From Enoplolaimus lenunculus (lineage: Eukaryota > Nematoda > Enoplea > Enoplida > Thoracostomopsidae), in assembly GCA_030248215.1 (NCBI GenBank), contig JASANG010001415.1, positions 62,001-126,000 on the forward strand: a stretch of 64,000 bases of DNA. Direction: 5' to 3'. The notes below the pieces were generated by a model. That model worked only from the letters and a program-made list of their open reading frames with translations. It was not told the DNA's origin and did not search any database. The number at the start of each line of letters is the position of its first letter. Within the stretch, counting starts at the first letter, position 1. Below are positions 53,772 through 64,000 of the stretch, in pieces. A program made the position numbers and the translations under genes.

Positions 53772-54604
53772 CCAGTGATTTGTCATACTTAATTTTAATA
53801 GTTTTTCGAACTTGAAAGTAGAAACATTTTCAAACGCATTTTTCTAATCGTATTTTTGAAATTTAATACAATTTTTATCTTAAATTTGAGAACTTATTTT
53901 TTAGTAATCTTCCAAAGACTTTGTAAAATTTCATTGATTTCAAAGCAGTGTTCAATTGAGTTTAACATCGACTCGCCAACAAGAGCAACCTGCAAATGGC
54001 TAATTTTTCAGCTACGCATTTTTGAAAGCTCCATACAGATGTGACAGATTTTCGCTGAATGCGTTGTTGTTAAGCTATGGGAAGCCATAGACGGTCAATT
54101 TGTATTGTGTTGCAACAAAGCTATCATTTTCACGAGAGTATACGAAGGGGCACAAGGAATATAGACCTCCTGAAATGTTAGCTTAGAAACACTTTCGTTT
54201 CGCTCACCAAAATATGTGGCAACGCCTATGAAACTGTTGTAGGTTTTGATTTAAAATAAACAAATTTATAACTTTTTATTATTAGGTCACACACTGTCCG
54301 TAGTTTTATTTTTTCTTGTCTTTGTATTTTTTTGTAGTATATTCATATTACTCTGTGAATATTTACACAAGCATTTACAATTAATGCTGGTGGCTACTAG
54401 GAAGCAAGATTTTATAGTTGGGTCGGTAAAAACTTTGTTTGAACCTATTTCCTCTCGAGCCAAAATCTCTGACGACGTCCGTGATTATACGGGATTTAAC
54501 AAGGCGTTGATATGGTTTAATTACTGTACCAAGATCATTTGTGTCGCACACACGAAATTTCGCATGAGAACTAATTTCGTTTTTTTGCTAGTTTATGTGC
54601 TTGG

Positions 54605-54753
54605 AAAATGTTACTTTTAGGGGCATAACAGTAGATTAAGCGTATTCTTAAGCCGAAGCCTAAGCCTAAGCAAAAAATGTAATCTAGAATCTAAACCAAC
54701 TCTTTTATAGACTCGCCATGATACCTGGACGCCCTTAAAAGTTACATCGGCCA
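54605..54753. mobile_element. Short MITE, second TTAGGC subfamily
   Basis: Contains AATGTTACTTTTAGGGGC at left, GCCTAAGCCTAAGC inside and CGCCCTTAAAAGTTACATC at right. The left GGCC has drifted and no target duplication is evident. Confidence 0.7.
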
Positions 54754-55553
54754 TGGGCTTTGTGCATGTACAACAGTTTACACTTTAGTTGTGTGGGTGG
54801 AAGTAAAAGTGTCGTCTTATTAGGCTTACCCATGTTTCCGGTAAAAATCGGTGTCCGTTTCCGTTTCCGTTTCTGTTATAGAAATAGCAGAAATTCTGTT
54901 ATTTTTAATTAAAAATTAATTATAAATCACGTATATATCTCGCAAGTTTTGGTTACAGATATGCTGCAATTGTTTGTAATGAATTCAAAATTACAAAAAT
55001 CATCCAAAATATTAAAAATTTCGATGCATCCGCCATTTTTTCTTTAAAAATTTTAAAAGACCGGCAAATATTTGCACGACTCTGTTGTAATGGCAGACAA
55101 TAAAACGTATTTAAAACTTTATACTTCAATATCTGGTTTCCGTTTCCGTTTCAATTTGCGCTATTTTAACACTATCCGTTTCCGTTTCTGCTTTCATCAT
55201 TTTTACTATCTGTTTACACCTGACAGATTGCAAAAACTGTCCCTGCTCTCCAAACTGTCCAGTTAACGTGCTGTTTCGGATATTTCACTGTCGCGGTAAT
55301 TTTGTTATCCCGGCTGTCCTGCTGTCCCCTTTTTGAGTCACTTTTCAGCAAAATATGAGCACACACCAGGACCGATTCCATCTACTCGTTCACAGTTTTT
55401 TGACCTTGGGACAGCGGTCGGCCCTCAGGGTAACATTGGCCTGGCAGACTCGTGAGTCGAAACAAATGAATTTTTGCAGCCTAAATTTTCAAAGTCCGGT
55501 AACGTCGCCTATATTTCGAGTATTCTGTCATAAAACAGAATATCGTTTATTAA

Positions 55554-55815
55554 CCCCTTCTCACATTGAGTTGCCTATAGGCAACATAGCGCAGTGTATA
55601 TACGTTAAATAATATATATCACAAAGTGTTTAAAAATTGCAACACGTATACATAGTACTAAATCACCACAAGATGTGAGAGCCCCCTCGTGCTCGAGCGT
55701 CAAGCTCCTATAGCTGAGTGGTGATGGTATACGCCTCCCACTCCGGTCACATAAATTTGAATCCTAGCATAAAAGTAGGTCTCAGGGAAAATAAAAATAT
55801 TCATGTGAGAAAGGG
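55554..55815 (+). mobile_element. TTAA-flanked piggyBac-like MITE with tRNA-like module
   Basis: A 262-bp element between TTAA at 55550-55553 and 55816-55819, with inverted ends CCCCTTCTCACAT and ATGTGAGAAAGGG. The interior has CTCCTATAGCTGAGTGGTGA (A-box-like) and AAATTTGAATCC (B-box-like, one base off the copy at 29472-29734). Total length differs from that copy by one base. Confidence 0.85.
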
Positions 55816-56069
55816 TTAATGTACCCTTTCGAAACACAAATTTAATATATACTTCTGACCCCTGTGTGGAAAAAAACGCGTAGGTTACGCTGATCTTAAC
55901 TACTTTTTGTCTTGTTTTCAGTTGTATTTAACTTGGAAACGATTATTTTAATGTTTCTACGAATAGATCTCTATTCAATGGGTTCAACACCACGCCAAAA
56001 TCTCCAAAAGTTCAAAATGCAAGGAGGACCGTTTAAAGTTTGGGCCCACAAAGCTGTTTATATATATAC

Positions 56070-56101
<32 letters not shown>

Positions 56102-56216
56102 TTAAACTGAAATTACGAAACATTAAAAGAACGTTCACGGTATAGACTTTTCTTGGTTTTTACTACCACAAAAGTTTTAAAGTTGCTAAAATTGGCCTAT
56201 TATAAAATTGATCTAA

Positions 56217-56390
56217 CTCGGGCCCGTAGCCAAGGGGGCCAGGGGGGTTCAGCCCAGCCCCCTGGAAGCATTTTGGTTCCTTTATAAAATTTTCAACCTT
56301 GCTTGTAACACATTGAAAACCGTTGACTGCCCCCCACTGCAAAATTTTTAGCCCCCCTAGCAAAGTGAGCTGGCTACAGTGCCGGATCTA
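56217..56390. mobile_element. Repeat fragment, CAGCCCCCTGGAA family
   Basis: Shares GGGCCCGTAGC, TCAGCC..CCCTGGAAGCATTTTGG and TTTATAAAATTTTCAA with 60945-61095. The class is unknown; it may be a SINE or a MITE fragment. Confidence 0.5.
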
Positions 56391-57417
56391 ACTATAGCAC
56401 TGAACGCATTCATTCATAGAAAATTAGTCAAGTTTTAGTTGTTCAAATTTACGCCGCAACATTTTTGGTTTAAGTATATTTTGTCAACGGAGATGTAACA
56501 AGGAAGTGGACCAAAAACGTCACTTAATTCTGGTTTGAGTTCGTTTTGGTTATTGAATTTATTTCATTCAAAGTACAATCGGAAGTCTGCCTCCGGCTCC
56601 CTCAGAAACTCGACCTCCGTCTCTGGTATCGGTTTTATTTTTGCCGGAAGTTGCGGCAATTTCGGTAGTGAAATTTTGGGTATATTTATAAGATATTGTG
56701 CCCCTCGGTGAGCTGGTTTGTAACTTTGGGGCCAATTGTGGATGCGTTAATTGCCAAAATTTCTTTAAAACAAAGGTTAAAATCGAATTTTGGCAACATA
56801 CAGTAGAGTATTGCTAAACATTAGCAGGTTCAAAACGATTTTTATTACCAAATTCTGTTTCACTTCCGATTCTGGCAAAATTTATTGTCCTCCGGATCCG
56901 GTTTGGTATATCCGGTTGAAGCCTATCCTGATGTTCGTTGGAAAAGTTGTATATATGGAATTAGTCGAAAAAGCTTAAGTCAGTCTTCAATCTAATGTTG
57001 TTGATACGCTATTACGAGGCAACAAATTCAGCAAGGAAATGGTTGATTGATGATAGACCACGCATTTATGCAATATTCTACTCCACAGATTAAGAAAGCA
57101 ATAACTAAGAATACGCTAAAGGCGAAATCTAAATTTCCAATGAAATACTCACATTTGGTTCAGTTTTAGACGTATATTTGTTTTTGACAAAGAGAATTTT
57201 ATCATATTCTAGTAGTATTATCAAAAGTGACCCACCCATCATAAAATCCATATATCTATCCATTTAGGATGTGTTCATGAAAAAGAAACCTTTGAATAGA
57301 TCCATGGCGTCGTGCCTCACCGTCCGTCATCATATGGCATCGTACGTGAATAATTCGCGTACGATACCGCACCGTGACGCACGGTGACCGAGGGCACCGG
57401 ACGTCATGAAAAGTAAA

Positions 57418-57654
57418 CACTGCAAAAAATGATGAGTCATATTGACTCTCTCCGAAATAGGCTTTTTTGGGACAACACAAATTGAGTCAAAAGTCGACTC
57501 CGCCAGAGTCAAATTCGATTCACTGAGTCGCACGGTTAAATTCTATTCACTGAGTCGCACGATTGACTCTGGCGGAATCGAATTTGACTCAATTTGCGTA
57601 ATCCCGAATAGCCTATTTCGGAGAGAGTCAATTTGACTCACCATTTTTTGCAGT
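57418..57654. mobile_element. CACTG-ended hairpin MITE, third copy
   Basis: Starts CACTGCAAAAAATGATGAGT and ends CACCATTTTTTGCAGT. Repeated GAGTC/GACTC blocks make a long stem like 53462-53670. Confidence 0.82.
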
Positions 57655-58017
57655 ATATATAGCGCATTAGTGCCACCGATTACGGTTTCCATCTCACATC
57701 CCAATTAAGCGCTAATCGAACTGATTAACGATTCGCCCGTTGGAATTAAACTAGGCATGTGATATTATTTTTAAAACTTGTTTTATTTTTTACTGTCCTT
57801 AGAATACCTCCCGCACAGTATCCTTCGAACTCCAGCTGCTGTGTTTCCAGTGGTTGCTTTTTGTTAGCTGTCATGCGATTTTTGATTGACATGTCTAAAG
57901 TATATATGTCTAGAGGCCATTTGTTACGATATATTTATATATATGCATATATATGTACATACATACATACGTCCATATATATACATATATAAAAATATAT
58001 ATGGAGAGAGAGACACA

Positions 58018-58168
58018 TGTATAGAACGAACAGGACCTGAACTGTAGTATAAACATATTCCTAAGCCTAAGCCTAAGCCTAAAGCAAAAAAATTAGTCTA
58101 AAGCGTAACTTGACACTATTATACAGCCCTGCAGGAAAACGTTCCGGCGATATTCTATACATGGGCCT
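58018..58168. mobile_element. Partial GGCC-type MITE with CCTAAG array
   Basis: Has TGTATAGAACGAACAGGACC at left, CCTAAGCCTAAGCCTAAGCC inside and TCTATACATGGGCC at right. The left GGCC end is lost. Confidence 0.75.
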
Positions 58169-58558
58169 TCGAGCACTTGTGGGCGCGACAAAACTAACCA
58201 GCCATTCGAGTGAAAAAAAAGTTTCGCTTTCGGCTCGATGAGGATCGGCCATCTCGTTAATACGCACGCCTTTTTGGGTACGCGATCGCTCTTCGCTCGC
58301 GATGTTTCTGTCATCGTCATATTTTGCGGCAACAACTGCGTTTGTGGCTTTGTGTATTCTCAGATCAGCCGCTGCGCCTCTGGTTGTTTTTTTTGCAGGA
58401 GATTGACCGTCTTACAGGATTGGGTGGAGGCTGGGACACGCTAACCCTGGCACTGTTTAACGCCACTGAACGCGTTAACGTTTGACCCGACACCGAGCTT
58501 AATATTATACTTCCGTATTCAATTTTTCTTTAGCTATGTTTACAGTGATACAAATAGG

Positions 58559-58745
58559 GGCCTAATGTTTACTTTCAGGGGCGTAACAGTAGATTAAGCG
58601 TATTCCTAAGCCTACGCCTAAGCGTTGCAAAAATGTGTTCGTAAGCCTAAGCCTAAGCCTAAGCAAAAACTGTAATCTAGAATCGAAACCTACTCTTTTC
58701 TGGACCCACCAGAAGCCTGGACGCCCCTTAAAGTAACATTGGGCC
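58559..58745. mobile_element. TTAGGC MITE, second subfamily, perfect 8-bp duplication
   Basis: A 187-bp element from GGCCTAATGTTTACTTTCAG to AAAGTAACATTGGGCC, bounded by CAAATAGG on both sides (58551-58558 and 58746-58753). The interior has two CCTAAG blocks. Confidence 0.92.
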
Positions 58746-59288
58746 CAAATAGGTATAGTTTTTTGCAACATATGTACGTCACCGTCAAATCCAATCCATT
58801 ATGGAACAAATATACCCATACAGACGAAGCGGTGTAGTCCTTTGAGACCTTTTTGATTCACCGCTGTTTCACTATATATACAGCTATTGTGTAGTTTTTG
58901 TTTTAATTTTTAGTGAAATTTAAACTCTGTTTAAAAAAATAGTTTATAGTTTTTAAGCCGAGAACCATTGTCTATTTTAGAAATAGTTTCAAGAATGCAA
59001 TGATACTTTTGAAGAAGAGTATGCAACTGAGTATATTCTGTGTAGAAAAGAATGTACAAAGAACGTGTTTCGCGAGTGGCAACACACCTTCTGTGGCAAA
59101 GAAGGCGAGTTTGAACACTTTTAAAATGTTCTGGTTCTGATCCACGCTTAATACTCGTAAGTTGCATACTGTACTCATAACAAATCATCCCGTCTTAGAA
59201 GTAGGGGCGGACCGTTTTGCTGCGGGACTAGGATAGAGAAAGCTTAAGCTTTAGACAAATTTTTTGACGATAAAAGTAGTTGTAGAGA

Positions 59289-59420
59289 TGCGGCATGTGG
59301 CACAGTGATAAAGCGTTCACCTAAAGATGCGCAGGCTTGAAATTCGATTTCCGCTTTGTAAGCTCGTTTTTCTAGCTGCTTAGTTAAAAAGGTCTAAAGT
59401 CCCGGTGCCTGCCTGCCGAC
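59289..59420 (+). mobile_element. tRNA-derived SINE-like repeat
   Basis: Contains GGCATGTGGCACAGTGATAA (A-box-like) and GAAATTCGATTTCC (B-box-like) 33 bp apart, followed by a non-tRNA body with CCTGCCTGCCGACGC. It does not fold as a convincing tRNA. Only this copy is seen. Confidence 0.5.
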
Positions 59421-59673
59421 GCACTCTGTGCTAAAGCTTCATGAATATTCTTAAGCCCTATTCACATGTGCAAGTTTTTGCTGCAATAACTTGAAGCCGC
59501 AAATTGCATGCAGAAGTTGCATTTTTTCATCAGCCAATGAGAAAGCGGCTGTTACAAATTCAGTGAACTTGCATGGTTGTTCATACATGTGAACTAAATT
59601 CCTAGCTATGATTTTTAATGAATTATTTGCAGCAGCAACTTTTTCGCACTGGATATATATTTTTCAAAACTTG

Positions 59674-59862
59674 GGCAAATGTAAAGAACAGGGGCGGAAG
59701 AGTATTATAAGCATATTCTTAAGCCTAAGCCTTAGCCTAAGCCAAAGTATAAGAATGAGCATATTCCTAAGCGTAAGCCAAGCAAAAAATTAGTCTAAAA
59801 CTTAAGCTTACTCTGTTGCAGTCCCACAGAACAACGTTACGCCCCTGATCTTTTCACGGGCC
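59674..59862. mobile_element. GGCC-ended MITE with TTAGGC-type units
   Basis: Starts GGCAAATGTAAAGAACAGGG, ends CTGATCTTTTCACGGGCC; flanks AAAACTTG and GAAACTTG match at 7 of 8. The interior has CCTAAGCCTTAGCCTAAGCC and TAAGAATGAGCATATTCC as in 38141-38461. Confidence 0.88.
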
Positions 59863-60637
59863 GAAACTTGTAGCTGCAAGTTGCAGCTGCAAATTCTCGC
59901 ACCAAAAACTTGCACTTGTGAATAAGGTTTTAGCCAAATTTGGTTTTTAACTCCGCTTACAAGGTTCATAGCTTGACGTGTCAAACATTTAAAGACCTGT
60001 AAAAATGTACTACTACTGCTCTCTGTCATAACGGGCACTTATGGAGATTTTTTTGGCATAATTGCAGACACACACACCCAAATAGGCACCCATAAGCTTA
60101 GCAACGTCATTTCCGTTGTGACTATTATATACGTACCGGAATCTAGAGAGGGTCGATTTATCTTCGAACGTAAAATACAACGGCGTAAAACCATAAACCG
60201 AGACTTTTTAACAATTAAATGCCTTAAACATACCAGTATTAAAATGGGCTACTCAGGCTAGTGGCATTGCCTACGAATTTGAACCGGTGGGAACTGAACG
60301 AAACCCGACTAAAATACTAATCGTTAGAATTGGGATATATTTCAATAACGGGGTCCGCAGCTCTGACAGTAATAAATATGTATTGGGAGCGCCGGTTTTC
60401 CTATCCACCGTACACTTCTATGAAATACCAGAGAATAATATACTTTCAACAGCATCAAGCTTACAACTGTATCGCAGAATCAAAAGCCTTAAAACGATGA
60501 TGATAATTGCTTAAAGACGAAATATTTCACTCAACCTAACGCTCTTTAGCTCTTGACTAGCCGATTTATACCCTGTGATTGGGTTTTTGGCTGCATTTGA
60601 TACGAGAGGCCGAAGTAATGTACCTGATAAAGCCATG

Positions 60638-60834
60638 GGCCGATGTTACTTTAAGGGGCGTCCAAGTTTCTGGTGGGTCTGTAAACGAGTAGGTTTATAG
60701 ATTCTAGATTACATTTTTTGCTTAGGCTTAGGCTTAGGCTTAAGCTTACGAACACATTTTTACAATATTTACGCTTAGGCTTAGGCTTAGGAATATGCTT
60801 CATTTACTGTTACGCCCCTAAAAGTAACATTGGT
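60638..60834 (-). mobile_element. TTAGGC MITE, second subfamily, inverted
   Basis: Starts GGCCGATGTTACTTTAAGGG and ends AAAGTAACATTGGTC. Holds GGCTTAGGCTTAGGCTTA in the opposite orientation to 61267-61456. Confidence 0.82.
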
Positions 60835-60944
60835 CAGGAAACGAATGGGTTCACAGGGAAGGCCGGTAGTTAGGTCAACGTGCCAAAGGGGTAAAACAAT
60901 TTGAGGATGTGCATGCATTGGATTTCACATATACTTACCGGGCT

Positions 60945-61095
60945 CGTAGCTAGCGGAAACTAGGGATGCTCAGCCCCCTGGAAACATTTTGGTCCCTTTA
61001 TAAAATTTTCAATTTGGCTTATAAGTCATCGAAAACCATTGTATGCACTGCCTGAAAAATATTTAGTCCATTCTTGCAAGGTAAGCTGCGGCTAC
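60945..61095. mobile_element. Repeat fragment, CAGCCCCCTGGAA family
   Basis: Second copy of the repeat at 56217-56390, sharing CAGCCCCCTGGAA, TTTATAAAATTTTCAA and a closing GGCTACAG. More diverged at the left edge. Confidence 0.5.
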
Positions 61096-61266
61096 AGGAA
61101 TGAAACTTACAAGCGAAGCTTAAATTTTTCCAACGGACTGCGTGCCGATTACCTCCTTTTTGGGCTACCGGCTCGCCACAGCGTCGTAAATTCTCACAAA
61201 CTTATCAGTGAAAAGAAAACGGGCTTTTTTAAATCTCACATTTAGAAACGAATGATACCATATTCG

Positions 61267-61456
61267 GGCCAATGTTACTTTAAGTGGTGTAACAGTAGAT
61301 TAAGCGTATTCTTAAGCCTAAGCCTAAGCATAAGCGTTGCAAAAATGTATTCCTAAGCTTAAGCCTAAGCCTAAGCAAAAAATGTAATCTAGAGTCTAAA
61401 CCTACTCTTTTATGGACCCACCAGAAACTTGGACGCCCCTTAAAGTAACATGGGCC
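61267..61456. mobile_element. TTAGGC MITE, second subfamily, perfect 8-bp duplication
   Basis: A 190-bp element from GGCCAATGTTACTTTAAGTG to AAAGTAACATGGGCC, with CATATTCG on both sides (61259-61266 and 61457-61464). Two CCTAAG blocks are separated by GCGTTGCAAAAATGTATTCC. Confidence 0.93.
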
Positions 61457-61788
61457 CATATTCGTAAATCTTAGGAAACCATGCAAAGAAAAAGTACGTT
61501 TAGAATCAAAAACTTTTCGGCAAAAGTTTGCATTTTTAAATAACCGTTAACATTACGGCCCAGGACCCAGACGCGTAGCCAGGATTTCATTTCGGCATGG
61601 GATAACGTCATCTTGTGACTGTAAGATCTATAAAAAGTTATTCAAAACCATGATAAAAAGTGCTGTATTTCTTGCGTCTAGCAACTTCGGGGGGGTATGT
61701 TCCCTCTCTCTCTCAAACATGTATATTACCCTGGAAGCGACGTTAATCAATGTTACATCGCCCGTGACGAATTTTATGCCACAACATA

Positions 61789-62040
61789 CACTGTAAATTC
61801 TAATGAGTTAATTAATCAACTCAGACAGAAAGTTAGTTATTTCGGAGTTAATTAAAGTGAACTTTAACTCACTCTGAATTGAGCTGATCCTTACTCTGAG
61901 TTGAGTTGACTCTGGGTGAGTTGATTAATTAAATCAGTATGAGTTGAATCAACTCACAATCCTGAGTTCTCATAGTCCTAACTCAGACTGATTGATTCAA
62001 ATCATTCTAAGTTAAAATAAACTCACTGGAATTTACAGTG
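61789..62040. mobile_element. CACTGTAAATT-ended MITE, GAGTTGA family
   Basis: A 252-bp element from CACTGTAAATTCTAATGAGT to GGAATTTACAGTG, flanked by TA. Filled with GAGTT/AACTC blocks that fold back on each other. A relative of nearly the same length is at 62979-63231 and a partial one at 62579-62760. Confidence 0.87.
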
Positions 62041-62578
62041 TACTAGGTGCCTCACGGCAGCATAACAGATTTTGCTAAAGGCATTGAGTTTGCAACTAAG
62101 GACGCCTGTGCCAGTGGATCGTGTCCTATCCTTTAAAGTATCACATATCTGATCTGCTATATCCCTTCTGACATGGTTTTGGGCTCGTCTGAATACATAT
62201 TTAAATTATACTTTGCAAACTAAAATATATACTAGCTCACAGGGTATAATGGGGTGTCGACAGTAATAAAAGTAAACATTTCAACGTCGGGCATTGGTTG
62301 CTAGCGTTGCTTATGAATAGATGCATTTGTCCTAAAGGTCCTTGCTCGAGGTTTATAATTTAGGAGGTCCCTATTACTCATGCGTGTGCCTGCTTTGTTG
62401 TTCTATATACCTAAACGCAATCTATGCGTAACGGGTTTCAAATAAGCTGTTGACGTACCTACTATTAGCTATGTAATTAATGTTTATATGTTGGCAAATT
62501 TTTTTCAGTTGCTTTTACCAATTGGGAAACCTACCTACAGCAGCGTTTATAAAATTGAAAAGCTATCCACTCCACTAT

Positions 62579-62760
62579 CACTGTAAATTTCAATGAGTTG
62601 ATTTTAACTCAGAATGAGTTGAATCACTCAGTGTGTAGTTAGGACTATCAAAACTCAGAATGTTGAGTTGATTCAATACAGTCTGAGTTAATTTATAACC
62701 TTACTCACAGTCAACTCAACTACAGAGTAGAGAATCAACTAAATTCAGAGTGAGGTGATG
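62579..62760. mobile_element. Truncated CACTGTAAATT MITE
   Basis: The left end CACTGTAAATTTCAATGAGT is intact and followed by GAGTTGA-type blocks. The right end ACAGTG is missing. Confidence 0.75.
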
Positions 62761-62978
62761 GTTAATGATATAAACGGAGGGCGGGCGTATGCACCCCCTT
62801 TTTCAGGATAGTTTTGTGATAAAATAATCAGGTCCAACTTTTGTCAACTTGCTTCCTATGTCAGAAATTTGTTTATCCGCCGCTGCAGTGTGCAACGAAT
62901 ACCTGAATATGGTTAAACGCATAATAATAGGCTTAGCGACCCAGTTTAAGCTTGATCAATGGATATGACATACAATTA

Positions 62979-63231
62979 CACTGTAAATTCCATTGACTTG
63001 ATTAATCAATTCAGCTTGCGTGTTGGTTATTTCTGAATTAATATCAGTAAATATTAACTCACTCTGAATCGAGTTGATTCCCACTCTGAGTTGATTTAAC
63101 TATGGGTGAGTTGATTAATTTACTCAGCTTGAATTGAATCAACTCAAAATTTTGAATTCTGATAGTCCTAACGTAGACTGAGTGGATTCAACTCATTCCG
63201 AGTTCAAATCAACTCATTGAAGTTTACAGTG
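62979..63231. mobile_element. CACTGTAAATT-ended MITE, GAGTTGA family
   Basis: A 253-bp element from CACTGTAAATTCCATTGACT to GAAGTTTACAGTG with TA on both sides (62977-62978, 63232-63233). Interior order of AACTC and GAGTT blocks matches 61789-62040. Confidence 0.87.
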
Positions 63232-63439
63232 TAGGCTCTGACATTTAGGCTTCCGATCTAGCTCGCATACATGATTTTAGATTTTCGGCTTTAGACTATT
63301 TTAGTAACAAGTCTAGCACTAAAGTAAAATATTTTGGGAAAGTGTGCGAGAGACTAGTAGTTGCATATACTTTACTAATTGATCGCGGTCACTGGTCATG
63401 TCGTACAACAAGCAGTCAAAGACGGAATTCCGCGAGGCG

Positions 63440-64000
63440 AGCAAACTAATTCTTACGCTTAGGCTTAGACTTATAACCTTAGGATTATAAATATACTTAA
63501 AATACGTTCAGCCCCTGTTTTACATTGAATAAACTCATTCATACGCTTACGCTTAGGCTTAGGATTAGGCTTACGAATATGCTTGTAATACCGTTCCACA
63601 CATCTTCTTTCCATTGTCCCGTATTTCTATTTTCGAAATTGATTTTTTGGAACAATAATGAATAAATATTTTTTTGTCTGGCTTTCATTCGAAAACCGAA
63701 AATGTGTTTTTCGTTCAAACACTGAGCGCCAGTTGTGTGCAATTCTACGAGCCGTTTAGCGTTCTTGAATTGCACACACAGCTCTGAAGGTGTCCAAAAA
63801 CTTGAAATAAAAGTTTTTCAAGTACTACGTTACCTTGAGCAGTTTCGGGTAATTTTTTTATTTTAACCATCGTCAAAAATAAAGGCCTGCGCACTGGGAT
63901 ACAGGGGAACACAGAGACTGTAAGACTCTGAAGATTTGGCGTAGGCTTAGTGTTAGCCTTAGGCTTAGAATTAGACTTATTTTTAGGCTAGGTTTAGGTA
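63440..64000. repeat. Fragments of TTAGGC-bearing MITEs at the right edge
   Basis: Blocks of TTAGGC-type units lie at about 63455-63485, 63540-63590 and 63940-64000, with remnants such as CAGCCCCTGTTTTACATTG and GTTCCACACATCTTC. At least two decayed or overlapping elements are present, the last cut by the window end. Confidence 0.6.

Larger units (their letters stand above)
53225..53897. repeat. Direct repeat (125 bp) flanking a nested MITE pair
   Basis: 53225-53350 and 53772-53897 share GTGATTTGTCATAC, CGAACTTGAAAGTAGAAA and ATTTTTGAAATTTAAT in order, in direct orientation, on either side of the MITE at about 53363-53771. Confidence 0.85.
49720..64000. other. Gene-free repeat-dense region
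   Basis: Over 14 kb I find no exon, RNA gene or conserved protein. The open frames here are short or fall in repeats. The region is built of GGCC-ended MITEs with TTAGGC units, CACTG-ended hairpin MITEs, a TTAA MITE, SINE-like repeats, an AT microsatellite and unassigned AT-rich DNA. Confidence 0.65.

Noticed and set aside
55710-55775. True tRNA gene
   Set aside because: A-box and B-box-like sequences exist, but the acceptor and anticodon stems do not pair and the module is repeated inside TTAA-flanked elements.
63440-64000. A real chromosome end at the right edge because of TTAGGC units
   Set aside because: Arrays are short, degenerate, occur in both orientations and sit in MITE remnants; a telomere would be long and uniform.

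Overview
This is a eukaryotic, AT-rich, repeat-laden window that I read as nematode nuclear DNA. The main clue is the interspersed short arrays of TTAGGC/GCCTAA, the nematode telomere unit. Nematode-typical ShKT domains and compact GT-AG gene structures agree with it. The genus cannot be read from the sequence. MAN2C1, which I recall as missing from Caenorhabditis, hints at another nematode lineage, but that is inference.

Left half (1-31 kb) holds conserved housekeeping genes. FEN1 is on the minus strand (seven exons, 5294 down to 996, codons 1-222, the rest lying off the left edge). MAN2C1, the cytosolic GH38 alpha-mannosidase, is also on the minus strand (twelve exons, 20329 to 8630, about 1187 residues with all exon phases agreeing). 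The PP2A catalytic subunit is on the plus strand (three exons, 21695 to 26853, 311 residues) and is divergent from MAN2C1. PIN1 is on the plus strand, a single exon at 30238-30849. An isolated exon-like stretch lies at 28580-28810. The genes act in separate pathways: DNA replication and repair, free-glycan catabolism, Ser/Thr dephosphorylation, and proline isomerisation at pSer/pThr-Pro sites. PP2A and PIN1 are functionally linked in general biology, but their closeness here need not mean anything.

Right half (31-64 kb) holds lineage-specific genes in a sea of small transposons. There is an orphan protein with two C-terminal TQT motifs (about 35832-37567). A secreted C-type-lectin/Thr-rich/3xShKT/CCP protein (40358-41863) sits between two nearly identical 570-bp direct repeats. 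A multi-exon, N-glycosylated single-pass membrane protein spans 44914-49710. From 49.7 kb to the end I see no gene.

The mobile fraction is almost wholly non-autonomous DNA elements: hAT-like MITEs with 8-bp target duplications, some carrying TTAGGC arrays; TTAA-flanked piggyBac-like MITEs containing a tRNA-like module; TA-flanked CACTG-ended hairpin MITEs; a 1.6-kb TTA-flanked PIF/Harbinger-like element; and SINE-like repeats. I found no retroviral, LTR or Polinton element and no CRISPR array. The most striking undescribed feature is the set of hAT-like MITEs that carry the host telomere repeat as their internal sequence.
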